DNA of 64,000 nucleotides. It comes from Oryzomicrobium terrae. GTDB taxonomy: Bacteria > Pseudomonadota > Gammaproteobacteria > Burkholderiales > Rhodocyclaceae. Under the pieces are notes generated by a model. It had not been told where the DNA came from. It did not search any database and saw nothing but the letters and a program-made list of their open reading frames with translations. Location: the NCBI RefSeq assembly GCF_008274805.1, contig NZ_CP022579.1:2356001-2420000 (forward strand), written 5' to 3'. Positions 8,301 through 19,488 of the stretch are shown piece by piece (the first letter of the stretch is position 1; every line of letters begins with the position of its first letter). A program made the position numbers and the translations under genes.

Positions 8301-9185
8301 TTACTGCTTGGCGGCGACGATATCGCCCTTGGTGTCGATCCCCAGGGTGTAGCCGAAGCTGACCTGGTGGAAGCGGCCCACGGTGTAGTCGTCGTGGATG
8401 GCGAAGCCGAAGTTGTAGGCCTTGCCCGGGGCCAGGGTCACGTCGCCCTCGCCGCCCGGGGCCAGTTTGCGGGTGAAGGTCACCGTCCAGGTGTCGCCCT
8501 TCTGCTCGCCCTTGGCCTCGACCAGGCCCTTGCCGCCTTCCATGACCCGCTTGTCGGCCACGTAGCCGTCGTGGCTCTTGCCCTTGGAGGTCCACTGGAT
8601 CAGGTCGTAGTACTTGCCGGACGCCAGGTTGCCGTCCTTGACGTACTTGGTCTTCTTGTCGTCCTTGCCGTCGGGCATGGTGCGCGCGTCGTTGTGGCAG
8701 GTGGCCCAGCAACCGCCCTGGTCGGCCAGATCGACCTTGTGGTCTTCGAGCATGAAGGCCAGCTTGACCGGGTTGTCCTTGTCCATCTTCTCGCCGCCGC
8801 CGGCGGGCTGCTTCCAGGTGAAGCGCAGGTAGAGGTTGGCGCCGTCGTGGGCGGCCTGCACCTGGACCGGGATCGAGCCGGCCTTGCCCTTGATCGGGCG
8901 GGGCTCGTTGCGGGCGCCGGAGGCGATCTTCTTGCCGATGTCGGCCACTTCCTCCTCGTGGCAGCCGATGCACTGCTCGCCCTTCTTGATGCCCTTGGCG
9001 CCGCCGTGCTCGCTGCCCTTCATGATCCATTCGAGGGGTGAAGCGCCGGGGTAGAAGACGGTGATTTTCTTGGCCGGCACCTTGCTCCAGTCGGGAGCGG
9101 CGGCGTTGGCGTTGCCGGCGGCGAAGGCCAGGCCGCAGGCGGCGGCCAGAGTGAGCTTGCTGAGCGAGGTCAGAGCGGTGGTCAT
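8301..9185 (-). CDS. nirB: NirB-type cytochrome c-552
   Basis: Periplasmic cytochrome of 294 residues with a signal peptide ending NANAAA. It carries one standard haem c site, CIGCH (72-76), and a second Cys pair in GCWATCHND (Cys159-Cys163-His164), which is CX3CH rather than CXXCH. The C-terminal two thirds match the ethylbenzene-dehydrogenase-type haem-binding domain of cytochrome c-552 proteins. Position after nirS and nirT reproduces the P. stutzeri nirSTB order, where NirB is an electron-transfer cytochrome. AGGAGA precedes the ATG at 9185. Confidence 0.85.
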   Translation of the reverse strand: MTTALTSLSKLTLAAACGLAFAAGNANAAAPDWSKVPAKKITVFYPGASPLEWIMKGSEHGGAKGIKKGEQCIGCHEEEVADIGKKIASGARNEPRPIKGKAGSIPVQVQAAHDGANLYLRFTWKQPAGGGEKMDKDNPVKLAFMLEDHKVDLADQGGCWATCHNDARTMPDGKDDKKTKYVKDGNLASGKYYDLIQWTSKGKSHDGYVADKRVMEGGKGLVEAKGEQKGDTWTVTFTRKLAPGGEGDVTLAPGKAYNFGFAIHDDYTVGRFHQVSFGYTLGIDTKGDIVAAKQ

Positions 9186-9274
9186 GGGGATTCTCCTGTG
9201 ACGAAAGCGGGTCGGGTGAAAAGGGCGCGATGGCGCGGACGAAGGGCCCGGGCGGCGCGGCCGCCCGGCGCCGC

Positions 9275-9898
9275 TCACTCGTCGTCCTCGTCGGTCATGT
9301 CCTTGGGTTTGTGGTGGGCGATGCCCTTGTGGCAGTCGATGCAGGTACCGCCATCCTGCTGGGCCAGTTCGTGCTGCTTACGCGCCCGCTGCTTCTGGGA
9401 ATCGGCGTTCATGCCCTGGAAGCTGTGGCAGTTGCGGCACTCGCGGGAATCGCTCTTCTTCATGCGTTCCCACTCGTGGCGGGCCAGTTCCAAGCGCTTG
9501 GCCTCGAACTTTTCCTTGGTGTCGATGGTGCCCACCAGCTTGCCGTACACCTCTTTGGAAGCCTGGATCTTGCGCAGCACCTTGTAGGTCCACTCCTTGG
9601 GCACGTGGCAATCCGGGCAGGTCGCCCGCACGCCGGTGCGGTTGGTGTAGTGGATGGTCTGCTTGTATTCCTGATAGACGTTGTCCTTCATCTCGTGGCA
9701 CGAGATGCAGAACTCCAGCTTGTTAGTCGCCTCCATGGCGGTATTGAAGCCGCCCCAGAGAATGATCCCGGAGACGATGCCTACCGAGAGCAGGGCAAGC
9801 ACCGAATACTTGGTGCTGGGTTTGCAGAGACAGCCGCACAAGCGGCGGAAAAGGCCCTCCCGGGGGGCCGGAGATTGGTCGGGAGTGTGTTCGGACAT
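9275..9898 (-). CDS. nirT: NapC/NirT tetrahaem quinol dehydrogenase
   Basis: Membrane-anchored tetrahaem cytochrome of 207 residues that passes electrons from quinol to periplasmic reductases, here presumably towards NirS. One membrane segment spans about residues 31-52. Four haem sites are CISCH (64-68), CPDCH (94-98), CRNCH (154-158) and CIDCH (186-190). The spacing is that of the NapC/NirT family. GGTGGGA precedes the ATG. It lies between nirS and nirB in one transcription unit. Confidence 0.93.
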   Translation of the reverse strand: MSEHTPDQSPAPREGLFRRLCGCLCKPSTKYSVLALLSVGIVSGIILWGGFNTAMEATNKLEFCISCHEMKDNVYQEYKQTIHYTNRTGVRATCPDCHVPKEWTYKVLRKIQASKEVYGKLVGTIDTKEKFEAKRLELARHEWERMKKSDSRECRNCHSFQGMNADSQKQRARKQHELAQQDGGTCIDCHKGIAHHKPKDMTDEDDE

Positions 9899-10004
9899 GG
9901 TGGTCCCACCTGTGCCCGCCGGGCCGTAACCCGACGGATCGGAACTGGAAAGGTGGCGGCGGGACGGACCCGCCGCCGGTCGGTACCGTTCACCCGCACC
10001 GGAG

Positions 10005-10027
10005 GGCGTCCCCTCACGGGGAACGCC
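10005..10027 (-). terminator. Hairpin between nirS and nirT
   Basis: GGCGTCCCC and GGGGAACGCC pair across a TCAC loop with one mismatch. There is no T-run, so it is more likely an attenuator or mRNA-stabilising stem that sets the nirS:nirT ratio than a full terminator. Confidence 0.45.
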
Positions 10028-10045
10028 GCCCGGTGCATGGCAGGC

Positions 10046-11743
10046 TTAGTACACGTCGTGCTGGGTGTTGAGGATGTTGAACTTGCCGGTGGGGGTGATC
10101 ATCTTCGGATCGGTGATCACCTTCTTCACGGTCAAGGTCTTGTCGTCATACACCACGATGGCCGACTGGTCGGTCTTGCCACCCCACAGGGAGATCCACA
10201 CCTCGGTGCCGTCGGCGCTGTATTCCGGATGCACGGCGCGGCGGATGGCCTTGGTTTCCGGCAGGCCGGAGTCCTTGGCCACGTTGAGGATCTTGGTCGG
10301 CTTGGACAGGTCGCTGATGTTCCACACCGCCACCGACTCGGCCACTTCCCGTTCCGGGTTCTGCGGCGCGTCGGCCCACAGGTGCTTGGACTTGGGATGG
10401 GTCTTGACGAACAGGTTGCCGGAGCCGGTGTTCTTGACCTCCTGCACCACCTTCCAGGCGTTGGCCTTGTGCTTGGCCGGGTCGGTGCCGATCAGGGAGA
10501 TCACGTCGGCGCCCAGGTGGCCGGTGGCCCACACCGGACCGAACTGGGGATGGACGAAGTTGGCGCCGCGACCCGGGTGGGGGATCTTGGCCGTGGGCAC
10601 CAGGGCCGCCAGCTTGCCTTCCTTGGTATCGACCACCGCCACCTTGTTGGAGGCGTTGGCGGCCACCAGGAAGTAGCGCTTGGACGCATCCCAGCCGCCG
10701 TCGTGCAGGAACTTGGCGGACTCGATGGTGGTTTCCTTGAGGTTGTTGATGTCGGAATAATCCACCAGCTTGATCTGGCCGGTCTCCTTGATGTTCACCA
10801 CCCACTCGGGCTTGGTCATGGAGGCGACGATGGAGGCCACGCGGGGTTCCGGGTGGTACTCGCCGTCCACGGTCATGCCGCGGGTGCTGACGATCTTGAT
10901 CGGCTTGAGGGTGGCGCCGTCCATGATGGCGTACTGGGGCGGCCAGTAGCCGCCGGCGATGGCGTACTTGTCCTCGAAGCCTTTGAACTTGGAGGTATCC
11001 ACCGAACGGGCGTCGTAGGCCACCTTGACCTCGGCCACCACCGCCGGCTTCTCCATCCACAGGTCGATCAGGGACAGGCGGCCATCGCGGCCGATCACGT
11101 ACACGTAGCGGCCGGAGGCGGAAACGCGGGAGATGTGCACCGCGTAGCCGGTCTTGACGATGCTGCTGATTTCCTTGGTATCGCCGTCGATCAGCGCCAC
11201 CTCGCCGGTATCGCGCAGGGTGACCGACATGATCTTCTGCAGATTCAGCTTGTTCATCTGCTTCTTGGGCCGCTGATCCACCGGAACGATCAGCTTCCAG
11301 GTTGCCTCCATGTCCTTCATGGAGAACTCCGGCGGCACGTCCGGAGGCGTCTGGATGTAGCGGGCCATCAGGTTGATCTCATCCTTGGACAGGATGTCGT
11401 CGAAGTTCACCATGCCGCCTTCGGTACCGTAGGAGATGATCTTCTCCAGACGGCCGGTGCCGAGCTTGGTGGTGCCCCCTTCCTGAGTGGAGCCGTCGGG
11501 CAGTTTCTTGGTCCAGTGCGGCTCCAGGTTCTTGCCGGTGGCGCCCTTGCGCAGCACGCCGTGGCAGCCGGCGCAGCGCTCGAAGTAGATCTTCTTGGCC
11601 TGTTCCTTCTCGGCTGCCGTCAGTTCAGGGCCGGCGGAACCGGAGGCCTGGGCAAAGGCGTTGCCTACGGCGAAGGGAAGTGCGGCCAGGGCGAAGGCTC
11701 CCCCGATTGCCCAGCGTCGCGTGCTAATGGTCTTCTTGGTCAT
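10046..11743 (-). CDS. nirS: Cytochrome cd1 nitrite reductase
   Basis: Periplasmic NO-forming nitrite reductase of 565 residues, the key enzyme of denitrification. After a signal peptide ending NAFAQA there is a haem c domain with CAGCH (57-61), then an eight-bladed heme d1 propeller from about residue 160, with typical blades such as YVYVIGRDGRLSLIDLWM. The protein ends NILNTQHDVY, a normal NirS C-terminus. ATG at 11743 has GGAGAG upstream. The active-site His residues cannot be assigned safely by eye. nirT and nirB follow. Confidence 0.97.
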   Translation of the reverse strand: MTKKTISTRRWAIGGAFALAALPFAVGNAFAQASGSAGPELTAAEKEQAKKIYFERCAGCHGVLRKGATGKNLEPHWTKKLPDGSTQEGGTTKLGTGRLEKIISYGTEGGMVNFDDILSKDEINLMARYIQTPPDVPPEFSMKDMEATWKLIVPVDQRPKKQMNKLNLQKIMSVTLRDTGEVALIDGDTKEISSIVKTGYAVHISRVSASGRYVYVIGRDGRLSLIDLWMEKPAVVAEVKVAYDARSVDTSKFKGFEDKYAIAGGYWPPQYAIMDGATLKPIKIVSTRGMTVDGEYHPEPRVASIVASMTKPEWVVNIKETGQIKLVDYSDINNLKETTIESAKFLHDGGWDASKRYFLVAANASNKVAVVDTKEGKLAALVPTAKIPHPGRGANFVHPQFGPVWATGHLGADVISLIGTDPAKHKANAWKVVQEVKNTGSGNLFVKTHPKSKHLWADAPQNPEREVAESVAVWNISDLSKPTKILNVAKDSGLPETKAIRRAVHPEYSADGTEVWISLWGGKTDQSAIVVYDDKTLTVKKVITDPKMITPTGKFNILNTQHDVY

Positions 11744-12250
11744 GGTTCTCACTCTCCGTAAAAGGGGGACACGAACCAGACCGGCGCCAAGGCGCACGGG
11801 ACCGGCCCCGCGGAGAGTCGGCTACCCGTGGAGGTCCACGGGCATGCCAAGAGAGTGTCGCTGCCACGCGCCTGGAAACGCCCCCTAGGGGGCGAATCGC
11901 TGCGCCGATCGACGTGCAACCTGACCTGTTGTGGCGACGGCTCCGAAACCTCCCCTTCGGAACGACCGGCTCAAGGACTCCCGACCCCTATTACCTGGGA
12001 GTTGCACCTTGCCGGATTCATATCCACCGCGGAAAGGAAGGTACCCTTTCCGCCAACGGGGAGACTTTGACAAAACTTAAAAATCCCCAAGCAGGACAAA
12101 GCCTTACAGCGGCAATGGTTAATGACAAACGAATAAATTAACGTCATTAATGGCCGATCAAAAACGGCCGAAACGATGGGGGTGTGAAGAACGCTCCCGG
12201 GCTGCAAAATCGGGGAACCCGGCGGGTTTTACCGATAGGTCAGATAACGG
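11744..12250. other. nirS upstream region (507 bases)
   Basis: No gene seen. It holds a perfect palindrome CGCCCCCTAGGGGGCG (11879-11894), an inverted repeat GGAAAG...CTTTCC (12031-12051), a weak FNR-like dyad TTGAC-AAAA-CTTAA (12067-12080, 7 of 10) and an AT-rich stretch at 12060-12160. A good FNR/DNR box like those at nirF and nirE was not found here, although nirS must be regulated. Confidence 0.5.
12137..12151. promoter_or_regulatory. Perfect AT-rich dyad upstream of nirS
   Basis: ATTAA-CGTCA-TTAAT is a perfect 5-5-5 inverted repeat in the only AT-rich part of the gap between nirS and the rhodanese gene, about 400 bases before nirS. A hairpin GGCCG-N8-CGGCC follows at once. It may be an operator; the regulator is unknown. 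Confidence 0.35.
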
Positions 12251-13873
12251 TCAGATCACGAAAAACCCGTGGGTGCCGTCCCGCTCCAACTGGGCCACCA
12301 GACCGAATTCCCAATCGAGATAGCCCTGCATCGCTTCCCGGGGATTGTCGGTGCCCTCGTAGGGGCGTCGGTAGCGGTCGATGGGTGGCGAAGCCAGGTG
12401 CTCCTCACCAGTCGCCGTCGGCTGATCAGCGGTGATCCAGGCCGGGGTGCCACCTTGCAGCACCACCACCTCGCCAGATACCAGGGGCGCCAGCTCCGCC
12501 GCCGCCAGTCGTGCCAAGCCATCGTCCTGACTGCCGTCGCCGGCCACCACGTAGCGACTGGCCGACGGCAGCGTGGCCACGGCGGCGGCCAGAGCGGAAC
12601 GCAGGACAAACCAGGCGCCGGGAATATGGGCACGGCGATAGGCGATGCCGGGCGACACATCCACCACCAGCGCCTTGGCCGGGGTGGCGAGCCAGTCGGC
12701 TAGGGTCGCCGGCGTCACGGCGGCAATCTCGGGCAGGGCCGGCAGGGGTGCCTGCCAGGGGCCGCGTGCGCCGAAAGCGTCGGCCGGAACATCATCGAGC
12801 ACCGCCACCTCCCAGCCCATCTGGGCCAGCCAGGAGGCGCTCATGTTGGCCCGGGCGCCGTCGTCGTCCACCAACACTAGGCGGGCGCCGCGCACCGGGG
12901 CGACCATCTCGGTCTCCTGAACCAGCTGGCCGCCGGGGGTGGAGCGGAAGCCCGGCAGATGGCCGGCGGCGTATTCCTCCGGGGTGCGCACGTCGAACAG
13001 GTAGGTGGTGCGGCCGGCCTCGCCGCGCCAGCGCTCCAGGTCGGCCAGGGTGGCGCGGGCCACGCCGGCCCGGTCGGCCACCCGGCGGGCCCGGGCAGCG
13101 GCCTCGTCCCGGGCGGCGTCGGACACGGGGGGGAAGCGCCGCCCCTGGCCCTTATCGAGGGCTTGGCCAGCCAGGGTCCAGCCGATGGTACCGTTGCGCA
13201 GGGCGGCCACCGGATTGGGAATGCCGGCATTCACCAGGGACTGGGTGCCGATGATGCTGCGGGTGCGGCCGGCACAATTGACGATCACTCGGGTCTCGGG
13301 CCGGGGCGCCAGGGTGGGCACCCGCAGCACCAGCTCGGCGCCGGGCACGCTGGTGGCGGTGGGGATGCTCATGGTCTGGTACTCGTCGAAGCGGCGGGCG
13401 TCCACGATCACCACGTCGGCCCCGGTGTCGATCAGAGCCTGGACCTCCTCGGCGGCTAGGGACGGGGTATGGCGCTTCGCCTCTACCAGCTCGCCGAAGG
13501 CCTTGCTCGGCACGTTCACGTCGCGGAACACCTCGCCGCCGGCGGCGATCCAGCCGGCCAGTCCGCCGGCAAAGAGGGCCACGTCCGTATACCCCAGCGC
13601 GATCAGGCGGCGGGCGGCGGTGTCGGCCAGGCCGCCCGGGGCGCCGTCGTCGTCGAGCACGGCTATGGCCACGTCGCGGCGCGGCAGCTTGGCGTAGGCA
13701 TCCAGCTCGATGCGCGCCAGGGGCAGGTTGGCGGCGAACAGGGGATGGGCCTGGGCGTGGGGGTCTTCCTCGCGCACGTCGAGGAGCGCGATCTCGCGCT
13801 TTTCCAGCAGGGCGGCGCGCACTTCGGCGTAGGTGCGCACGGGCAGGGCAGGCGGAATACTCATCGGCGGCAT
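12251..13873 (-). CDS. Four-domain rhodanese-like sulfurtransferase
   Basis: A 540-residue cytoplasmic protein made of four rhodanese domains (about 10-120, 135-230, 280-390, 400-510). Only domain 2 keeps the catalytic cysteine, Cys200 in VNCAGRTRS. Domains 1 (VLDDDG), 3 (VLVDDDGARA) and 4 (VAGDGSQDD) have acidic residues there. The ATG at 13873 overlaps the stop of the cysteine dioxygenase gene (TAATG), with GGAG upstream, so the two are coupled. Likely role: handling sulfane sulfur or 3-mercapto products of cysteine breakdown; this is inference from the pairing. ATG 13864 is an alternative start. Confidence 0.88.
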   Translation of the reverse strand: MPPMSIPPALPVRTYAEVRAALLEKREIALLDVREEDPHAQAHPLFAANLPLARIELDAYAKLPRRDVAIAVLDDDGAPGGLADTAARRLIALGYTDVALFAGGLAGWIAAGGEVFRDVNVPSKAFGELVEAKRHTPSLAAEEVQALIDTGADVVIVDARRFDEYQTMSIPTATSVPGAELVLRVPTLAPRPETRVIVNCAGRTRSIIGTQSLVNAGIPNPVAALRNGTIGWTLAGQALDKGQGRRFPPVSDAARDEAAARARRVADRAGVARATLADLERWRGEAGRTTYLFDVRTPEEYAAGHLPGFRSTPGGQLVQETEMVAPVRGARLVLVDDDGARANMSASWLAQMGWEVAVLDDVPADAFGARGPWQAPLPALPEIAAVTPATLADWLATPAKALVVDVSPGIAYRRAHIPGAWFVLRSALAAAVATLPSASRYVVAGDGSQDDGLARLAAAELAPLVSGEVVVLQGGTPAWITADQPTATGEEHLASPPIDRYRRPYEGTDNPREAMQGYLDWEFGLVAQLERDGTHGFFVI

Positions 13874-14463
13874 TAGCTCCACAGGTTGGGAACGAGGGCA
13901 CTGGCGTACCCGGAGACGAAGGACTTGGCCGCGCCGCTGGCCGGGTCGAAGACATGGCGGTCGATGCGGCCGATGTTGCCGCCATAGACGTGAATGCTGA
14001 TCGACGCCTGGTCGGCCAGGTCGTTGGCCACCTCGTGCACGTCGCCGATGCGGGGCGACACGGCGGTCACCTGGCCGGGCAGCAGCACGCTGGAACCGCT
14101 CACGACGAACGAGCCGTCGGCCTGGCGCGCGTAGTCGGTGGCCCGTTCCCGGCCGCGCAGGCCACCCACCAGCCCCCACACGGTGTGGTCGTGCACCGGG
14201 GTCTTCTGCCCCGGCCCCCAGACGAAGCTGACCACCGAGAAGCGGTCGAAGGGATCGGCGTAGAGCAGGTATTGCTGGTAGTAGGTCGGATGGGGCGCGG
14301 CAAAGGCCTCCGGCAGCCAGTCGTCCTGGGCCACCAAGCGGGCGAGCAGCTGTCCGCCCTCCGCCAGGATGCGCGGTTCGGCCGGGTTGGTGTGGAGCAG
14401 GGCCGACAGGTCCCGCACGAAGGCGAGCAGCTTGCTTGGGCTGGGTTGGTGGGGTTGGCTCAT
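13873..14463 (-). CDS. Cysteine dioxygenase type I family protein
   Basis: Cupin-fold non-haem iron dioxygenase of 196 residues, oxidising cysteine (or 3-mercaptopropionate) to its sulfinate. The iron ligands are visible as HDH (residues 91-93 in GQKTPVHDHTVWG) and His143 in DVHEVAND. A Tyr further on (HVYGGN) is in the place expected for the catalytic tyrosine. Which thiol it prefers cannot be read from sequence. Start 14463 is chosen for homology length; ATG 14484 is in frame but has no better ribosome binding site. It is coupled to the rhodanese gene. Confidence 0.88.
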   Translation of the reverse strand: MSQPHQPSPSKLLAFVRDLSALLHTNPAEPRILAEGGQLLARLVAQDDWLPEAFAAPHPTYYQQYLLYADPFDRFSVVSFVWGPGQKTPVHDHTVWGLVGGLRGRERATDYARQADGSFVVSGSSVLLPGQVTAVSPRIGDVHEVANDLADQASISIHVYGGNIGRIDRHVFDPASGAAKSFVSGYASALVPNLWS

Positions 14464-14972
14464 GGCGTTCTTGAAATGAAACATTCAGGGCGCGGAAAAG
14501 AATCCGCGTTCCGGGATCCACGGCCCACGTCCAGGGGAGCCGAAGGGAGCGCCCCCGTCCCAGCCCCCCCATTGGCGGATTCCCGCGGCTAGGCGGCGGC
14601 CATCCTCACAAAACGGCCCATGGACAGGGGAGACAGGTGTGGGCTCTGGGTGAAGGGCTCGCAACCGAGCAGCGCGCAGTTCTGGACGACGGCGATAAAG
14701 GCGCCCCAATGGGTAATGGATAAGTGTGGGAAGCGTTGCAGACGCGATACGGCAAAAACCCTGCAAGTGGGCCGGAAATGATCTGGCGGCCGACTATAGG
14801 CAAGGACGGGCATGCCGGCTATGCCGTTTTTCTGCTATCGATATGCACACAAAATCCAGCACGAGCCCCTCATGAGGCGCCAAGTGAGGTCTGACCAGGC
14901 GAGGTACCCGAGGCCGAAGCAGCCCCGGGTGCCATGGCCACCTCGGCAGAGGCATGATGCATGGGGCTGCCG
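14464..14972. other. Non-coding stretch (about 510 bases)
   Basis: No convincing gene. Short open frames exist on the minus strand (14589-14813 and 14794-14976) but lack ribosome binding sites and any recognisable family. A minus-strand segment around 14690 (GCGCCTTTATCG, then GTCCAGAA) faintly recalls the 40-bp repeat units at 30133 and 22478. No terminator or RNA gene recognised. Confidence 0.4.
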
Positions 14973-15833
14973 TCAATTCCAGTCGTCGTCACTGCCGGCG
15001 CCATCGTCCCAGGATGAGGTATCCGTCACACCGAAATCGGTGCCGCCCAGGTCGTTGAAATAGGTGCCCTGAAACGTGGGGCCGATGTCGGCCAGGCCAT
15101 TGCCGGCGGGCGCTTGGGGCGTGCCATGCCCCTCCTTGCCGTCGAGAAAATGATGCATCAGGGCTTCGCCAGCCACTACCCCAGCACCGACCGCCGCACC
15201 GGTGGCCAGGCCGCCCATGACCCGGGAGCCTAGCCCCGGTTCCGCCGTGCCGGCCGCTCCATACGCCGGAGCACCATAGGGGCTGTTAGGGACGCCGTAA
15301 GGGGCTCCCGGCCCTGCTCCCGAACCGTTTCCTGCCGGCATGCCGTTGCGCCGGGCCATCAGTCGTGTCGCCAGGATGATGAAGGCGACCAGTCCCAGCC
15401 CGGCGGCGGCGAGCCCCCAGGGAAACGCCCCCTGGTTGCCGGGCGGTACGGCCAAGGCCTGGGGCAACGGCTGTTGCGACGCCGTCCGGGCCGAACCGGA
15501 ATTGGAACTCCCCAGCAGGCCTTTCAGGTTCTGCACGGCTTGGGGCTTGGCGAACGGCAAGCCGGGCGCCAGGCGCTCCGCCGTCGCCAACTCGGCCGCA
15601 GCTTTCTGGAACTGGCCCTGCTTGGCCAGCAGCTCGGCTTCGACATAGTGCGCTTTGCCGCTCTCCGGATGGGCCTGCAGTACCTGGTGCATCATCGTCT
15701 GCGCCTGGGCCAGATTGCCGGATTGGGCAGTCTGGTAGACCTGGTGCAGGGTAGGCTCATCGGCCAGGGCGGCTCCGCTGAAGCACGCGGCGGAAAACAG
15801 CATCGCCAACCCCATGAAAACAGTTCTGATCAT
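14973..15833 (-). CDS. TPR-containing membrane protein
   Basis: A 286-residue protein with a signal peptide (ends ALADEP), a tetratricopeptide-like helical part (about 25-105), one membrane segment (about 143-165, WGLAAAGLGLVAFIILATRL) and a Gly/Pro/Tyr/Ala-rich linker, then a Gly/Ala-rich hydrophobic stretch near 220-245 and an acidic C-terminus with repeated Asp. The ATG at 15833 has AAGGAGCG. The arrangement resembles proteins with a TPR domain and a C-terminal low-complexity tail; function unknown. Confidence 0.8.
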   Translation of the reverse strand: MIRTVFMGLAMLFSAACFSGAALADEPTLHQVYQTAQSGNLAQAQTMMHQVLQAHPESGKAHYVEAELLAKQGQFQKAAAELATAERLAPGLPFAKPQAVQNLKGLLGSSNSGSARTASQQPLPQALAVPPGNQGAFPWGLAAAGLGLVAFIILATRLMARRNGMPAGNGSGAGPGAPYGVPNSPYGAPAYGAAGTAEPGLGSRVMGGLATGAAVGAGVVAGEALMHHFLDGKEGHGTPQAPAGNGLADIGPTFQGTYFNDLGGTDFGVTDTSSWDDGAGSDDDWN

Positions 15834-16327
15834 TTCGGCGCTCCTTGAAAACACGAACCCTGACGGGTGGGACAGGTCTTGGACGGGAAGGTAGAGGCCA
15901 CTCGAACCGTGCGAACGTTTCCGGCCAACCGGCCCACCGGGCAAAGGTAGGAGTGCTGGGGCAGCGCTTCAAGTGTCGTTTGGCAACCAATCCGTAACAC
16001 CGTGTTTCCAGGACAGCAGGAGCTCTTCGAGCAGGGGTGTGACGCGTGGGTAGCACGGCGGGAACAGGGCAAGTCACAAGGAGAGTGGGGCGAATCGAGA
16101 CCGGGGAGCGGCACGGCCGGCTGCTATAATTCCGCCCTCTTCGCGTTTCGCCTGAGCCCGGCGCCAGTTTTGTGGCATCGCTACGCCTCGTGGCGGCTTG
16201 CCACGGAATATGGCGGCGACGGGGGAGCGGGGTGAAGACACCGCCAGCGGGCACATACCCCATGCACCTCCTGGCCGCCGCCCAGTTCTTCTGGCACCAG
16301 GCGTTTCCTAGCCACATTTCCAGGCAA
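15834..16327. other. Intergenic stretch before tRNA-Leu terminator
   Basis: About 490 bases without a supported gene. A TATAAT hexamer occurs at 16125-16130 on the plus strand without a clear -35 element or downstream reading frame. Nothing else recognised. Confidence 0.35.
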
Positions 16328-16364
16328 CAAAAAACGCCCGAAACCGAAACGGTTTGGGGCGTTT
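16328..16364 (-). terminator. Terminator of tRNA-Leu
   Basis: AAACGCCC and GGGCGTTT arms with an inner GAAACCG/CGGTTT pairing form a hairpin; on the minus strand it ends in TTTTTTGTTG, directly after the tRNA. Confidence 0.85.
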
Positions 16365-16400
16365 GCTGTGACTTGCCGCAAAAGTTGGATTTTTGCTGTG

Positions 16401-16485
16401 GTGCCGGAAGAGGGACTCGAACCCTCACGCCTTGCGGCGGCGGATTTTGAATCCGCTGCGTCTACCGATTCCGCCATCCCGGCAC
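16401..16485 (-). tRNA. tRNA-Leu, anticodon CAA
   Basis: An 85-base tRNA with acceptor stem GTGCCGG/CCGGCAC, a long variable arm as in class II tRNAs, T-arm GGTTCGAGTCC and anticodon loop TTCAAAA (anticodon CAA, reads UUG). The genomic sequence ends in CAC without encoded CCA. Confidence 0.95.
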
Positions 16486-16594
16486 GGGCTGCCCACGGTT
16501 CGGTTATAACCCGTTGGGCTTGGCAAGGAGGCGGATTATCCAGTATCCCGCCCCCGGCAGCAAGCCACTGCTCACGTCATTTTTTTGTTTTGGT

Positions 16595-18848
<2,254 letters not shown>

Positions 18849-19023
18849 CCGATTGAACGCGGCGGCCCCTTGCAATCCGGCCCGCCGCCCCCAATTACAC
18901 TTGGTTAATCAAGGCCTGGCGCTGCCAGTGATACACTCCCCGACTTAGGTTTTTGACGGCCTGTGCCCGGTTTTCATGGCGCGGCCCTACTTTTCACCCA
19001 ATTATTAGAACCGGAGAAACCCT

Positions 19024-19362
19024 GTGCTGATTTCCCTCGCCCATGCCCAGACCGCCGCCCCGGCCGGTCCCGCCGACAGCTTCATGCAACTGCTGCCGAT
19101 CATTCTCATGTTCGTGGTGTTGTGGTTCCTGATGATCCGCCCGCAGATGAAGCGCGCCAAGGAACAGAAGGCCATGGTCGAAGCCCTGCAAAAGGGCGAC
19201 GAAGTGGTGACCCAGGGCGGCATCGTCGGCCGCATCGCCAAGGTGGGCGACAACTACATCCATCTGGAAGTGGCCGAAGGCAAGGACGGTACTGTGGAAA
19301 TGGTGGTGCAAAAAGCCGCCGTGCAGGTACTGCTGCCCAAGGGCACGCTGAAGTCCCTGTAA
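19024..19362 (+). CDS. yajC: YajC, Sec translocase accessory subunit
   Basis: A 112-residue inner-membrane protein that joins SecDF. There is one membrane segment (about 20-40, LLPIILMFVVLWFLMIRPQ) with the signature MIRPQMKRAKE, then a small cytoplasmic domain. The start is GTG at 19024, with GGAGAAA six to eight bases upstream. A terminator-like hairpin follows, then secD. Confidence 0.95.
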   Translation: MLISLAHAQTAAPAGPADSFMQLLPIILMFVVLWFLMIRPQMKRAKEQKAMVEALQKGDEVVTQGGIVGRIAKVGDNYIHLEVAEGKDGTVEMVVQKAAVQVLLPKGTLKSL

Positions 19363-19375
19363 GCGGGACGGAACC

Positions 19376-19407
19376 GGGGGCGCCGCAAGCGCCCCTTTCG
19401 CTTTTTT
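19376..19407 (+). terminator. Terminator-like hairpin between yajC and secD
   Basis: GGGGCGC-CGCAA-GCGCCCC is followed by TTTCGCTTTTTT. It may partly uncouple yajC from secD transcription. Confidence 0.6.
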
Positions 19408-19488
19408 ACCGCCCCCGTCTCCGCTCCCCCGCGTGGCGCCTCGGCGTCTCGGCGTTTATCTGCCGGCTCTCTGTCTCGCATTGAAACC

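Noticed and set aside
9230-11761. 843-residue plus-strand frame over nirS and nirT
   Set aside because: It is the antisense of two well-identified cytochrome genes and has low-complexity composition.
14589-14976. Two short minus-strand frames before the TPR gene
   Set aside because: No ribosome binding site, no recognised family, and unusual composition; treated as non-coding.
16119-16140. Promoter with TATAAT upstream of a small plus-strand gene
   Set aside because: No -35 element and no supported reading frame follows; the next plus-strand gene, queA, is about 460 bases away beyond the tRNA.
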